From: Pseudomonas sp. PDM05
GTDB taxonomy: Bacteria > Pseudomonadota > Gammaproteobacteria > Pseudomonadales > Pseudomonadaceae
NCBI RefSeq assembly: GCF_014851685.1
Contig: NZ_JACVAC010000010.1
Span: 1-64,000 of the forward strand
Reading direction: 5' to 3'
DNA: 64,000 bases
In this document: positions 8,325 to 16,545 of the stretch, piece by piece
Position numbering within the stretch: position 1 is the first letter of the stretch
Layout: every line of letters begins with the position of its first letter
Program-made: the position numbers and the translations under genes
Notes under the pieces: generated by a model
Seen by the model: only the letters and a program-made list of their open reading frames with translations
Databases searched by the model: none
What the model was told of the DNA's origin: nothing

Positions 8325-9113
8325 ATGACCCGTTACGCTCTGATCACCGGTGCTTCCAGCGGCATCGGCCTGGCTTTGGCCGAAGCCTTGGCCCGTCGCG
8401 GCCGCAGCTTGATTCTGGTGGCCCGCCAGCGTGATCAGTTGGAAAGCATTGCACTGGAATTGACCCAACGTTTCGGTGTGGAGGTGCTGTTTCGAGCCTG
8501 CGACCTGGGCGAACCGCTGCGTTTGTCCGGGTTCCTGCTGGAGCTGGAAGAAGGCGAACGGCAGATCGACCTGCTGGTCAACTGCGCCGGCATCGGTACC
8601 AGCGGCCCCTTCCTGGCCCAGGACTGGATGACCGAACAGGACCTGATCGAAGTCAACATCCTCGCCCTCACCCGTATGTGTCACGCCCTTGGCAACGCCA
8701 TGGCGCTGCACGGCGGCGGGCAGATTCTCAACGTTGCCTCGGTGGCCGCGTTTCAGCCCGGCCCATGGATGAGCAGCTACTACGCCAGCAAGGCCTACGT
8801 GCTGCACTTCTCAGAAGGTTTGCGTGAAGAGTTGAAGACCTGCGGCATCAAGGTCTCGGTACTCTGCCCCGGCCCGACGCGCACCGCGTTCTTCGGCACT
8901 GCGCAAATGGATACCGCCAAGCTCGACCGCAGCGAAAAACTGATGAGCCCGGAAGAAGTGGCACTCTTCACCGTACGTGCCCTCGACAAGAACAAAGCCA
9001 TCATCATTCCCGGCCGACGCAACCGCTGGCTCGCCTTCAGCCCGCGTTTCAGCCCACGCTGGCTGACTCGCAAGATTGCCGGCGCGATCAACAAGGCCTA
9101 TTGCCCGCGTTGA
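8325..9113 (+). CDS. Short-chain dehydrogenase/reductase (SDR), DltE-like
   Basis: This is an NAD(P)-dependent oxidoreductase with an unknown substrate. The 262-residue protein has the classical SDR signatures: GASSGIG (9-15) for cofactor binding, an NAG-type NCAG (86-89), S139 and YxxxK (Y152, K156). The C-terminal part resembles the SDR subgroup annotated as DltE-like or YqjQ-like, which ends in a basic membrane-proximal segment. The ATG at 8325 has a GGAGAAAGG ribosome-binding site. An ATG at 8313 overlaps that site and is less likely. hinT-like follows within 50 bases. Confidence 0.85.
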   Translation: MTRYALITGASSGIGLALAEALARRGRSLILVARQRDQLESIALELTQRFGVEVLFRACDLGEPLRLSGFLLELEEGERQIDLLVNCAGIGTSGPFLAQDWMTEQDLIEVNILALTRMCHALGNAMALHGGGQILNVASVAAFQPGPWMSSYYASKAYVLHFSEGLREELKTCGIKVSVLCPGPTRTAFFGTAQMDTAKLDRSEKLMSPEEVALFTVRALDKNKAIIIPGRRNRWLAFSPRFSPRWLTRKIAGAINKAYCPR

Positions 9114-9159
9114 TTGCCTGAGTACACTCACCCTGCCTACTCATAATGGAGAAACAGCT

Positions 9160-9498
9160 GTGGATACTCTGTTCACCAAGATCATCAACAGAGAAATACC
9201 GGCCGACATCATCTACGAAGATGACCAGGTCCTGGCCTTCAAGGACATCCACCCGGCAGCACCCGTGCACTTCCTGGTCATCCCGAAGAAGCACATCGCG
9301 ACCCTCAACGACCTGACCGAAGAAGACAAGGCCCTGGCCGGCCATATCTTGTTCACCGCCCAGCGCCTGGCACTGGAGCAGGGCTGCGAGGAAGGTTTCC
9401 GCGTGGTGATGAACTGCAACCCGAAAGGCGGGCAGACCGTTTATCACATCCATATGCATGTGCTCGGTCAACGCCAGATGAACTGGCCGCCGGGCTGA
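9160..9498 (+). CDS. HIT-family purine nucleoside phosphoramidase (HinT-like)
   Basis: This small nucleotide hydrolase of the HinT branch cleaves AMP from amines in known members. The 112-residue protein carries the histidine triad H96-x-H98-x-H100 in HIHMHVLGQ and the usual N-terminus DTLFTKIINREIP. The best start is a GTG at 9160, preceded by GGAGAAAC. The in-frame ATG at 9076 lies inside the SDR gene and would add unrelated residues. The length from the GTG matches the family. Confidence 0.9.
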   Translation: MDTLFTKIINREIPADIIYEDDQVLAFKDIHPAAPVHFLVIPKKHIATLNDLTEEDKALAGHILFTAQRLALEQGCEEGFRVVMNCNPKGGQTVYHIHMHVLGQRQMNWPPG

Positions 9499-9616
9499 TC
9501 AGCCCCTCAGCAACGGTCGTGCGCCCCAGGCCGCGACCCCATGGGCTTGACGCAGCGCAAACGCTTCCCCCTCTCTTGCGGTAAACTGGCCGCCGAGATT
9601 CTTCCCGGAGGTCAGC

Positions 9617-10264
9617 ATGACTACCCAACGTCACTACTCGCCGATTGACCGTCTGTTGTTGCAAGCCGACATGGCCATGCGCACGCTGTTGCCGTTCAGC
9701 GGCCAGCCGTATCGCCCCTCGCCTGCCATCGTGCAGCCCGACGCACAGATGAGCGAGACCGACACCCGCCACGTCGCGGGCCTGATGCGCATCAATCATA
9801 CCGGCGAAGTCTGTGCCCAAGCGCTGTACCAGGGCCAGGCGCTGACCGCCAAGCTGCCGCAAGTACGCGCGGCCATGGAACATGCGGCCGAGGAAGAAAT
9901 CGACCACCTGGCCTGGTGCGAGCAGCGCATTCGGCAGTTGGGCAGCCACCCGAGCGTGCTCAACCCGCTGTTCTACGGTTTGTCATTCGGCATCGGCGCC
10001 GCCGCCGGCCTGATCAGCGACAAGGTAAGCCTGGGTTTTGTCGCCGCCACCGAACATCAAGTGTGCAAACACCTGGACGAGCACCTTGAGCAATTGCCGG
10101 CCGAGGACGAAAAGTCCCGGGCGATTCTCGAGCAAATGCGCATCGACGAGGAACACCACGCAGAAAGCGCACTGGACGCCGGCGGTTTCCGCTTCCCGGC
10201 GCCGGTACGATTTGGCATGAGCCTACTGGCCAAGGTCATGACCAAAAGCACGTACCGAATCTGA
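9617..10264 (+). CDS. coq7: Demethoxyubiquinone hydroxylase Coq7
   Basis: Coq7 is a di-iron monooxygenase that performs the penultimate ubiquinone step, hydroxylating demethoxyubiquinol at the membrane. The 215-residue protein is a ferritin-like four-helix bundle with conserved iron-ligand motifs (INHTGEVCAQALY, EEEIDHLAWC and DEEHHAESA). Pseudomonads use this enzyme in place of UbiF. A GGAGGTCAGC ribosome-binding site precedes the ATG. The gene ends just before a bidirectional terminator. Confidence 0.95.
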   Translation: MTTQRHYSPIDRLLLQADMAMRTLLPFSGQPYRPSPAIVQPDAQMSETDTRHVAGLMRINHTGEVCAQALYQGQALTAKLPQVRAAMEHAAEEEIDHLAWCEQRIRQLGSHPSVLNPLFYGLSFGIGAAAGLISDKVSLGFVAATEHQVCKHLDEHLEQLPAEDEKSRAILEQMRIDEEHHAESALDAGGFRFPAPVRFGMSLLAKVMTKSTYRI

Positions 10265-10287
10265 ATACATCAAATCCAATCCACAAA

Positions 10288-10318
10288 AAAGGGCGCTTTC
10301 TAAGCGCCCTTTCTTTTT
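10288..10318. terminator. Bidirectional intrinsic terminator, coq7/OsmC
   Basis: An 11-base-pair stem (10288-10298 with 10302-10312) and 3-base loop are flanked by TTCTTTTT on the plus strand and a T6 run on the minus strand. It serves the convergent coq7 and OsmC-family genes. Confidence 0.9.
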
Positions 10319-10332
10319 GCCGGAACGTGCGA

Positions 10333-10755
10333 TCAACCCAGCTCGATAATCTCGTAGTCATGGGTGATGGCCACACCGGCCGCGCCGAGCATGATCGACG
10401 CCGAGCAGTACTTCTCGGCCGACAGCTCGATGGCACGCTTGACCTGGGCTTCCTTCAACGCCCGCCCCTTCACCACAAAATGCATGTGGATCTTGGTAAA
10501 CACCTTGGGATCTTCAGTGGCGCGCTCGGCTTCCAGGAAGGCTTCGCAGCTTTCCACGGCCTGCCGGGACTTCTTCAGGATGCTGACCACGTCGAAATTA
10601 CTGCAACCGCCTACACCAAGCAGGAGCATTTCCATCGGGCGTACGCCCAGGTTACGGCCACCGGCTTCCGGCGGGCCGTCCATGACCACGACATGGCCAC
10701 TGCCCGACTCACCGAGGAACATGGCTTCGCCCGCCCATTGGATGCGTGCCTTCAT
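10333..10755 (-). CDS. OsmC family peroxiredoxin-like protein (YhfA type)
   Basis: OsmC/Ohr proteins reduce organic hydroperoxides through a pair of cysteines. This 140-residue protein has both: C51 in GVGGCSNFDVV and C117 in EKYCSASIML. The sequence is closer to the YhfA subgroup, whose substrate is not established, than to Ohr. The start at 10755 gives the conserved MKARIQW. The open frame upstream to 10797 lacks family similarity. It is divergent from vfr. Confidence 0.9.
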   Translation of the reverse strand: MKARIQWAGEAMFLGESGSGHVVVMDGPPEAGGRNLGVRPMEMLLLGVGGCSNFDVVSILKKSRQAVESCEAFLEAERATEDPKVFTKIHMHFVVKGRALKEAQVKRAIELSAEKYCSASIMLGAAGVAITHDYEIIELG

Positions 10756-11002
10756 CGCCCAGACTCCACTGCTAAAAAAGGGTCGCCAGCTTAGCACAGG
10801 GCCCGCCGCCGACTGCGTTTCGCATCAAAGCGATCAATAGCAGGGTTTGCCGAGAAAATTGGCTAATCGAGTCAGAATGTGTCTGGTAAGCTGGCGCCAA
10901 ATGGATGGCGTATTGCTAGTATTTATACAACGTGTATCAATGCCGATACCCACACAAATACAAAAACTCCGACCCCTTGCGCTGTCTTTTCGGGATACAA
11001 AC

Positions 11003-11647
11003 ATGGTTGCTCTTACGCCCATACCCAAGATCAAGAATCTCGACAAGCTACTGATGCACTGCCAACGTCGGCGTTATCCGGCCAAACACAACATTATCTG
11101 CGCCGGCGAACGTTCCGAGACACTGTTCTTCATCATCAAGGGCTCGGTCACCATCCTGATCGAAGACGAAGACGGCCGCGAGATGATCATCGCCTACCTC
11201 AACACCGGCGATTTCTTTGGTGAGCTGGGGCTGTTCGAGCAAGCAGGCAAGGAACAGGAACGCAGTGCGTGGGTGCGCGCCAAGGTCGAGTGCGAAGTGG
11301 CCGAGATCAGCTACGCCAAGTTTCGCGAGTTGGCCCAGCAAGACCCGGACATTCTCTACGCCCTGAGTGGCCAGATCGCCCAGCGCCTGCGGGACACGAC
11401 ACGCAAGGTCGGCGACCTCGCCTTCTTTGATGTGACCGGCCGCGTAGCCCGCTGCCTGCTGGAGTTGTGCAAGCAGCCCGACGCCATGACCCACCCCGAT
11501 GGCATGCAGATCAAGATCACACGCCAGGAAATCGGGCGCATTGTCGGTTGTTCACGGGAGATGGTCGGCCGCGTGCTCAAGGATCTCGAAGAACGCAACC
11601 TGGTGCACGTCAAAGGCAAGACGATGGTGGTGTTCGGTACACGTTAA
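11003..11647 (+). CDS. vfr: cAMP-responsive global regulator Vfr (CRP homologue)
   Basis: Vfr is the Pseudomonas CRP homologue, a cAMP-binding dimer that in P. aeruginosa controls virulence, pili and quorum-sensing genes. The 214-residue product has an N-terminal cyclic-nucleotide domain with the FGELGLFE binding loop (72-79), a long dimer helix and a C-terminal helix-turn-helix (about 173-192, EIGRIVGCSREMVGRVL). The ATG at 11003 gives the family length. The frame is open from 10847, but those residues are not conserved. About 250 bases separate it from the divergent OsmC gene, leaving room for a long leader. Its TAA overlaps the stop of the convergent downstream gene. Confidence 0.95.
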   Translation: MVALTPIPKIKNLDKLLMHCQRRRYPAKHNIICAGERSETLFFIIKGSVTILIEDEDGREMIIAYLNTGDFFGELGLFEQAGKEQERSAWVRAKVECEVAEISYAKFRELAQQDPDILYALSGQIAQRLRDTTRKVGDLAFFDVTGRVARCLLELCKQPDAMTHPDGMQIKITRQEIGRIVGCSREMVGRVLKDLEERNLVHVKGKTMVVFGTR

Positions 11648-12339
11648 AGCGCCAGGAAGCCTGCCAGCATCTGACGATACAACGTGTCCAGGCGGCTGAT
11701 TGCATCCGGCGCAGGGAAAGCTTCGTGCAAGGCGATATGACTCTCGGCGCGAACCCGCTGTTCCAGCCCGCATGCCGCATTGAAGCGGTTGACCGCCGCG
11801 ATCAGCTCTTCGCGATCGCCGTCCAGCAACAACGCACCGTGCACCAACCCCACCGGGCGCCCACCGCTTTGGCGCCAGCGTTGGGCCGTGCCGACCATTT
11901 TGCGGCCGTTGAGATTGACGTTGTAGCGACCGTCGCAGAACGCGCCATCGATTTCGCCGACAGACGCATCGCCACCCAGCTCGATCAGCAAATCGCAGAT
12001 TGGCTGGCACAACCGCAAATAGCCGGTTTCGATGCGATTCTGATCGCCTTCACTGCGCGGTGGCGCATAGACCAGGGCGATGTTGACCGTGGCGCTCGAC
12101 TGCGGCACCGGCTCGCCACCGGTTTCGCGCAGCAACACCGGCCAATCGGCGGCGGCCGAGACCTGGCTGGCGGTTTCGAATGCAGGCAAACGACTCAGCC
12201 GACGCGGCATTACCAAGGCTTGATCGCTGGGCTGCCAGAACAGCAGGCCGTATTCCTGGTCGCCTGCGCAAACAGCCGCCAAAAGGTCCTGCTCGGCGGC
12301 AAGGCCAGCCTCAACAGTCATCGAAACTGGCTTAACCAT
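11644..12339 (-). CDS. Lipoate/octanoate ligase-like protein (BPL_LplA_LipB family)
   Basis: This is probably a lipoyl- or octanoyl-group transferase. The 231-residue protein carries the fold's GRKMVGTAQR segment with the conserved lysine K147, followed by a GLVHGALLL motif. It is much shorter than LplA (about 340 residues) and lacks an accessory domain. The usual RRxxGGGAVxHD loop is degenerate (RETGGEPVPQ, residues 71-80). A cysteine (C135) lies before the GRK motif, near where LipM-type octanoyltransferases carry theirs, so transferase activity is possible. The ATG at 12339 has an AGGTG upstream. Its stop overlaps vfr's stop. Confidence 0.75.
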   Translation of the reverse strand: MVKPVSMTVEAGLAAEQDLLAAVCAGDQEYGLLFWQPSDQALVMPRRLSRLPAFETASQVSAAADWPVLLRETGGEPVPQSSATVNIALVYAPPRSEGDQNRIETGYLRLCQPICDLLIELGGDASVGEIDGAFCDGRYNVNLNGRKMVGTAQRWRQSGGRPVGLVHGALLLDGDREELIAAVNRFNAACGLEQRVRAESHIALHEAFPAPDAISRLDTLYRQMLAGFLAL

Positions 12340-12375
12340 CAAACACCTATCTTTCTGAACAAACACAAAACCCAA

Positions 12376-12464
12376 TGTGGGAGCGGGCTTGCCCGCGAAG
12401 ACGGTGTGTCAGTCACCTATCCATCGACTGACCAATCGCTATCGCAGGCAAGCCCGCTCCCACA
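12376..12464. repeat. REP doublet (REPIN-like), mixed arms
   Basis: Two REP units face each other: TGTGGGAGCGGGCTTG at 12376-12391 and its reverse complement ending at 12464. The left unit continues CCCGCGAAGAC. The right unit, read inward, continues CCTGCGATAGCG, so the two arms belong to different sequence variants. A further CAAGCCCGCT fragment follows at 12465-12474. Confidence 0.85.
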
Positions 12465-12498
12465 CAAGCCCGCTGCCACAGTTTGATCGCATTTCAAA

Positions 12499-13335
12499 TC
12501 AGTCGAGGGTCGAACCACTGACCGCCACGCCACGCTCCGGGAAGAACAGGCGCTGCAACTCCGCGCCCGGGTTCTCGGCACGCATGAACGTCTCGCCGAC
12601 CAGGAACGAATACACCCCACTGATTTCCATCAGTTCCACATCGGCACGGTTGACGATGCCACTCTCGGTAATCACCAGGCGGTCACGCGGGATCCGCGGC
12701 AACAGGTCGAGGGTGTTTTCCAGGCTCACTTCGAAGGTGTGCAGGTTGCGGTTGTTGACGCCAACCAGCGGTGTATCCAGGGTTTTCAGTGCGCGCTCCA
12801 GCTCATCGCCGTCGTGCACTTCCACCAGCACATCCAGGCCGACACTTTTGGCCACGGCCGCCAACTCGGCCATCTTCACGTCATCCAGGGCGGAGACGAT
12901 CAGCAGCACACAATCGGCGCCCAGGGCACGGGCTTCAACGATCTGGTACGGGTCGACCATGAAATCCTTGCGGATCACCGGCAACTTGCACGCGGCGCGG
13001 GCTTGTTGCAAGAACAGGTCGGAACCCTGGAAATAGTCGATATCAGTCAGGACGGACAGGCACGTCGCGCCGCCCTTCTCATAACTGACGGCAATTTCCG
13101 ACGGCACAAAATTCTCGCGGATCACGCCTTTGCTTGGCGAGGCTTTCTTGACCTCGGCGATCACCGCCGGCTGCTTGAGCTTGGCCTGGGCGATCAAGGC
13201 GTTGGCGAAACCACGCGGGGCATCGGCAAGCCTGGCCTGGCTTTCCAGCTCGGCAAGGCTGACGCGGGCGCGGCGCTCGGCGACTTCTTCGGCTTTGCGG
13301 GCGAGGATCTTTTCCAGAACGGTTGGCACACTCAT
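12499..13335 (-). CDS. trpC: Indole-3-glycerol phosphate synthase TrpC
   Basis: TrpC closes the indole ring, turning CdRP into indole-3-glycerol phosphate with loss of CO2. The 278-residue TIM barrel carries the N-terminal LEKILARKAEEV helix and EVKKASPSKG with the catalytic Glu/Lys (about residues 60-69). It also has the IRKDFMVDPYQ motif and the C-terminal ESGI phosphate site. Its start overlaps the trpD stop by four bases (ATGA), which is translational coupling. It is the last gene of the leftward trp block, and a REP doublet follows. Confidence 0.95.
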   Translation of the reverse strand: MSVPTVLEKILARKAEEVAERRARVSLAELESQARLADAPRGFANALIAQAKLKQPAVIAEVKKASPSKGVIRENFVPSEIAVSYEKGGATCLSVLTDIDYFQGSDLFLQQARAACKLPVIRKDFMVDPYQIVEARALGADCVLLIVSALDDVKMAELAAVAKSVGLDVLVEVHDGDELERALKTLDTPLVGVNNRNLHTFEVSLENTLDLLPRIPRDRLVITESGIVNRADVELMEISGVYSFLVGETFMRAENPGAELQRLFFPERGVAVSGSTLD

Positions 13336-14381
13336 CCTTCATTCTCCATCTTGAATACCGCGGTGAATGCTCCCAGCTCTTCGAGCTTTTCGCGAGCCAG
13401 ACCGGTGTGCAGCGCATCGTGGGCCAAGGCGACACCTTCCTTAAGACTATAGGCGTGGTCGGCTGCATAAAGTGCCGCGCCAGCATTCAGAACAATCATC
13501 TCCGCAGCTTTTTGCCCGTTCTCGGTCTTGCGCCGCCCCAGGGCATCACGAATCAATTCCAGGGACGCCGCCGGGCTTTCCACCGCCAGGCCGTGCAGGC
13601 TCTGGCTCTTCATGCCCAGGTCTTCAGGTTCGACCCAATACTCCGTGATCTGGTCGTTCTTCAGCTCCGCGACAAAGGTCGGTGCCGCCAGGCTGAATTC
13701 GTCCAGGCCATCCTTGGAGTGCACCACCAGCACATGTTTGCTGCCCAGGCGCTGCAACACTTCGGCCAAAGGCCGGCACAGCGCCTGGCTGAACACGCCA
13801 ACCACCTGGTGTTTCACACCGGCCGGATTCGTAAGCGGGCCGAGCATGTTGAACAGGGTACGCAGGCCGAGGTCTTTGCGCGGGCCGGCGGCGTGTTTCA
13901 TTGCGCTGTGGTGGGTCTGGGCAAACATGAAGCCGATGCCGACGTTATCGATGCAACGCGCCACTTGCACCGGCGTCAGGTTCAGGTAGATCCCGGCCGC
14001 TTCCAGCAGATCGGCGCTGCCGCTCTTGCCGGACACCGCACGGTTACCGTGTTTGGCCACTGTGCAACCCGCCGCGGCGACCACAAAAGAAGATGCCGTC
14101 GACACGTTGAAGATGTTCGCACCGTCACCGCCAGTGCCGACCACATCCACCACGCCATCCAGGGTCTTGAGCTCAACCTTGTCCGCCAGCTCGCGCATCA
14201 CCGACACGGCGCCGACGATCTCGTCGATGCTCTCGCTCTTCATGCGCATCGCCATCATGAACGCGCCGATCTGCGCATCGGTGCATTGACCGGTCATGAT
14301 CTCGCGCATCACATCGCTCATTTCAGCGGTGCTCAGGTCCAGGTGGCCGACGATACGGCTCAGGGCAGTCTTGATATCCAT
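13332..14381 (-). CDS. trpD: Anthranilate phosphoribosyltransferase TrpD
   Basis: TrpD joins anthranilate to PRPP in tryptophan synthesis. The 349-residue length fits. It has the PRPP-binding glycine-rich GTGGDGANIFNVST (about residues 80-93), the KHGNRAVSGKSGSAD motif and a following HHSAMKHA segment that lines the anthranilate site. It begins 10 bases after trpG and overlaps trpC by four bases. It is not fused to TrpG as it is in E. coli. Confidence 0.95.
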   Translation of the reverse strand: MDIKTALSRIVGHLDLSTAEMSDVMREIMTGQCTDAQIGAFMMAMRMKSESIDEIVGAVSVMRELADKVELKTLDGVVDVVGTGGDGANIFNVSTASSFVVAAAGCTVAKHGNRAVSGKSGSADLLEAAGIYLNLTPVQVARCIDNVGIGFMFAQTHHSAMKHAAGPRKDLGLRTLFNMLGPLTNPAGVKHQVVGVFSQALCRPLAEVLQRLGSKHVLVVHSKDGLDEFSLAAPTFVAELKNDQITEYWVEPEDLGMKSQSLHGLAVESPAASLELIRDALGRRKTENGQKAAEMIVLNAGAALYAADHAYSLKEGVALAHDALHTGLAREKLEELGAFTAVFKMENEG

Positions 14382-14390
14382 GGAAAGTCC

Positions 14391-14984
14391 TTAGCGCGTG
14401 CCGCCGCTCTGCTTGAGAAAATTGGCGAACAGCTCGTAGCCCTGCTCGGTCAGGATCGATTCAGGGTGAAATTGCACCCCTTCGACATTCAGTGTCTTGT
14501 GACGCAGGCCCATGATCTCGTCGACCGAGCCGTCTTCCAACTGGGTCCAGGCGGTCAGTTCCAGGCATTCGGGCAAGGTTTCGCGCTTGACCACCAGGGA
14601 GTGGTAACGGGTCACCGTCACCGGCAGATTCAGGCCGTGGAACACGCCCACATTGTTGTGGAACACCGGGCTGGTCTTGCCGTGCATGACCTGGCGCGCG
14701 CGCACCACGTCACCGCCAAAGGCCTGGCCGATGGACTGGTGGCCCAGGCACACGCCCAGGATCGGCAATTTACCGGCGAAGTACTTGATCGCTTCGAGGG
14801 AGATGCCCGCTTCGGTCGGCGTGCACGGCCCTGGCGAGACCACAATGCGCTCTGGGTTCAGCGCGGCGATTTCGGCCACAGTCATTTCATCGTTGCGCAC
14901 CACCTTGACCTCGGCACCGAGTTCGCCCAGGTACTGCACAACGTTGTAGGTAAAGGAGTCGTAGTTATCAATCATCAGCAACAT
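14391..14984 (-). CDS. trpG: Anthranilate synthase glutamine amidotransferase subunit TrpG
   Basis: TrpG releases ammonia from glutamine for anthranilate synthesis by TrpE. The 197-residue class I amidotransferase has the nucleophile C79 in GVCLGHQ and a C-terminal His/Glu pair in QFHPESI. The start at 14984 gives the conserved MLLMIDNYDSFTYN. An upstream frame to 15026 overlaps trpE and was rejected. Only 10 bases separate it from trpE. In P. aeruginosa the same junction holds the R/F-pyocin cluster. Confidence 0.95.
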   Translation of the reverse strand: MLLMIDNYDSFTYNVVQYLGELGAEVKVVRNDEMTVAEIAALNPERIVVSPGPCTPTEAGISLEAIKYFAGKLPILGVCLGHQSIGQAFGGDVVRARQVMHGKTSPVFHNNVGVFHGLNLPVTVTRYHSLVVKRETLPECLELTAWTQLEDGSVDEIMGLRHKTLNVEGVQFHPESILTEQGYELFANFLKQSGGTR

Positions 14985-14994
14985 GGGGGAAACC

Positions 14995-16476
14995 TCAGGA
15001 ATTGGGGGTCTGTTCAGCCAGCGCAACGGCGCGGAACATCGCGCGGCGCTTGTTCAGGGTTTCTTCCCATTCGAGGGCCGGCACCGAGTCGGCGACAATC
15101 CCGCCACCGGCCTGCACGTGCAGCTCCCCGTCCTTGATCACCGCAGTGCGGATTGCAATCGCAGTGTCCATGTTACCGTTCCAGGCGAAATAACCCACGG
15201 CACCGCCGTAGACACCACGCTTGACCGGCTCCAGCTCGTCGATGATTTCCATCGCACGGATCTTCGGCGCGCCCGACAAGGTGCCCGCCGGCAGAATCGC
15301 ACGCAGTGCGTCCATCGCGGTCAGGCCGGCCTTCAGCTCGCCGGTGACGTTGGACACGATGTGCATCACGTTGGAATACCGCTCGATGACCATCTTCTCG
15401 GTGAGCTTCACCGAACCGATTTCCGAGACGCGCCCGGTATCGTTGCGGCCCAGGTCGATCAGCATCAGGTGCTCGGCGATTTCCTTGTCGTCGCTGAGCA
15501 GGTCTTGTTCCAGCGCCACATCCTCTTCTTCGGTCGCGCCACGTGGGCGGGTGCCGGCAATCGGGCGCACGGTGATCAGGTTGTCTTCGACGCGCACCAG
15601 CACTTCCGGCGAGCTGCCCACCACGTGGAAGTCGCCAAAATTGAAGAAGTACATGTACGGCGTCGGGTTGAAGCAGCGCAGCGCGCGGTACAGATCGATC
15701 GGCGCGGCCTTGAAGTCGATGGACATGCGCTGCGACGGCACAACCTGCATGCAGTCACCGGCGAGGATGTATTCCTTGATGGTATCGACGGCGCGCTCGT
15801 AGTCATCCTGGGTAAAGCTGGAGCGGAACACCGGGTCGGCCGCCGGCGGACGGCTGAGGTCCAGGCCGCGACGCGGAGTGATCGGCTGGCGCAGTTTTTC
15901 CAGCAAGGCTTCGAGGCTGGCCTGGCCTTGTTCGAATGCGTCCGCCTGGGACGGATCGGCGAGCACGATTGCGTGCATCTTGCCGGCCAGGTTGTCGAAC
16001 ACGACGACCGCGTCGGAAACCATCAGCAGAATGTCCGGCACGCCCAGCGGGTCCGGGTTCGGGCATTTGCCCAAGCGCTTTTCCACATAACGCACGCAGT
16101 CATAACCGAAGTAACCCACCAGGCCGCCGTTGAAACGCGGCAGCCCCGGGATGGTCGGCACGTTGTAGCGCGCCTTGAAGGTTTCGACGAAGGCCAACGG
16201 GTCTTCTACGTCGTGGCTTTCGATCTCGACGCCATCATGGGTGATGCTCACGTGATGATCGTGAACACGCATGACGGTGCGGCACGGCAGGCCGATGATC
16301 GAATAACGGCCCCATTTCTCGCCGCCCTGCACCGATTCCAGCAGATAGGAATTGGGCTCGTCGGCCAGTTTCAGGTAGATCGACAGCGGCGTGTCGAAGT
16401 CGGCCAGGGTTTCGCAGGCCAGGGGGATACGGTTATAGCCGGCAGCGGCCAAACGCAGGAATTCTTCGCGGATCAT
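14995..16476 (-). CDS. trpE: Anthranilate synthase component I TrpE
   Basis: TrpE makes anthranilate from chorismate and ammonia and is the first committed and feedback-controlled enzyme of the pathway. The 493-residue protein has the N-terminal regulatory segment with an LLES inhibitor motif (about residues 45-48) and the C-terminal chorismate-binding domain, including the motifs GSSPEVLVRV and PAGTLSGAPKIRAME. It follows gph by about 70 bases. That spacer shows a small GC hairpin but no obvious Trp-rich leader peptide. Confidence 0.95.
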   Translation of the reverse strand: MIREEFLRLAAAGYNRIPLACETLADFDTPLSIYLKLADEPNSYLLESVQGGEKWGRYSIIGLPCRTVMRVHDHHVSITHDGVEIESHDVEDPLAFVETFKARYNVPTIPGLPRFNGGLVGYFGYDCVRYVEKRLGKCPNPDPLGVPDILLMVSDAVVVFDNLAGKMHAIVLADPSQADAFEQGQASLEALLEKLRQPITPRRGLDLSRPPAADPVFRSSFTQDDYERAVDTIKEYILAGDCMQVVPSQRMSIDFKAAPIDLYRALRCFNPTPYMYFFNFGDFHVVGSSPEVLVRVEDNLITVRPIAGTRPRGATEEEDVALEQDLLSDDKEIAEHLMLIDLGRNDTGRVSEIGSVKLTEKMVIERYSNVMHIVSNVTGELKAGLTAMDALRAILPAGTLSGAPKIRAMEIIDELEPVKRGVYGGAVGYFAWNGNMDTAIAIRTAVIKDGELHVQAGGGIVADSVPALEWEETLNKRRAMFRAVALAEQTPNS

Positions 16477-16545
16477 GTGTGCCTCGTGGCGTGAGGGTCT
16501 AACGGTCAGGTATGCAAACGTGCCGCGTAGCGCGGCCGGGATCAG

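Noticed and set aside
12376..12464. Possible CRISPR repeats at the REP regions
   Set aside because: The units are inverted pairs at scattered sites, not regularly spaced direct repeats, and no cas genes are present.
13323..15137. 604-codon open frame on the plus strand
   Set aside because: It is antisense to trpD and trpG, both well supported. The translated product is His/Gln-rich with no family similarity.
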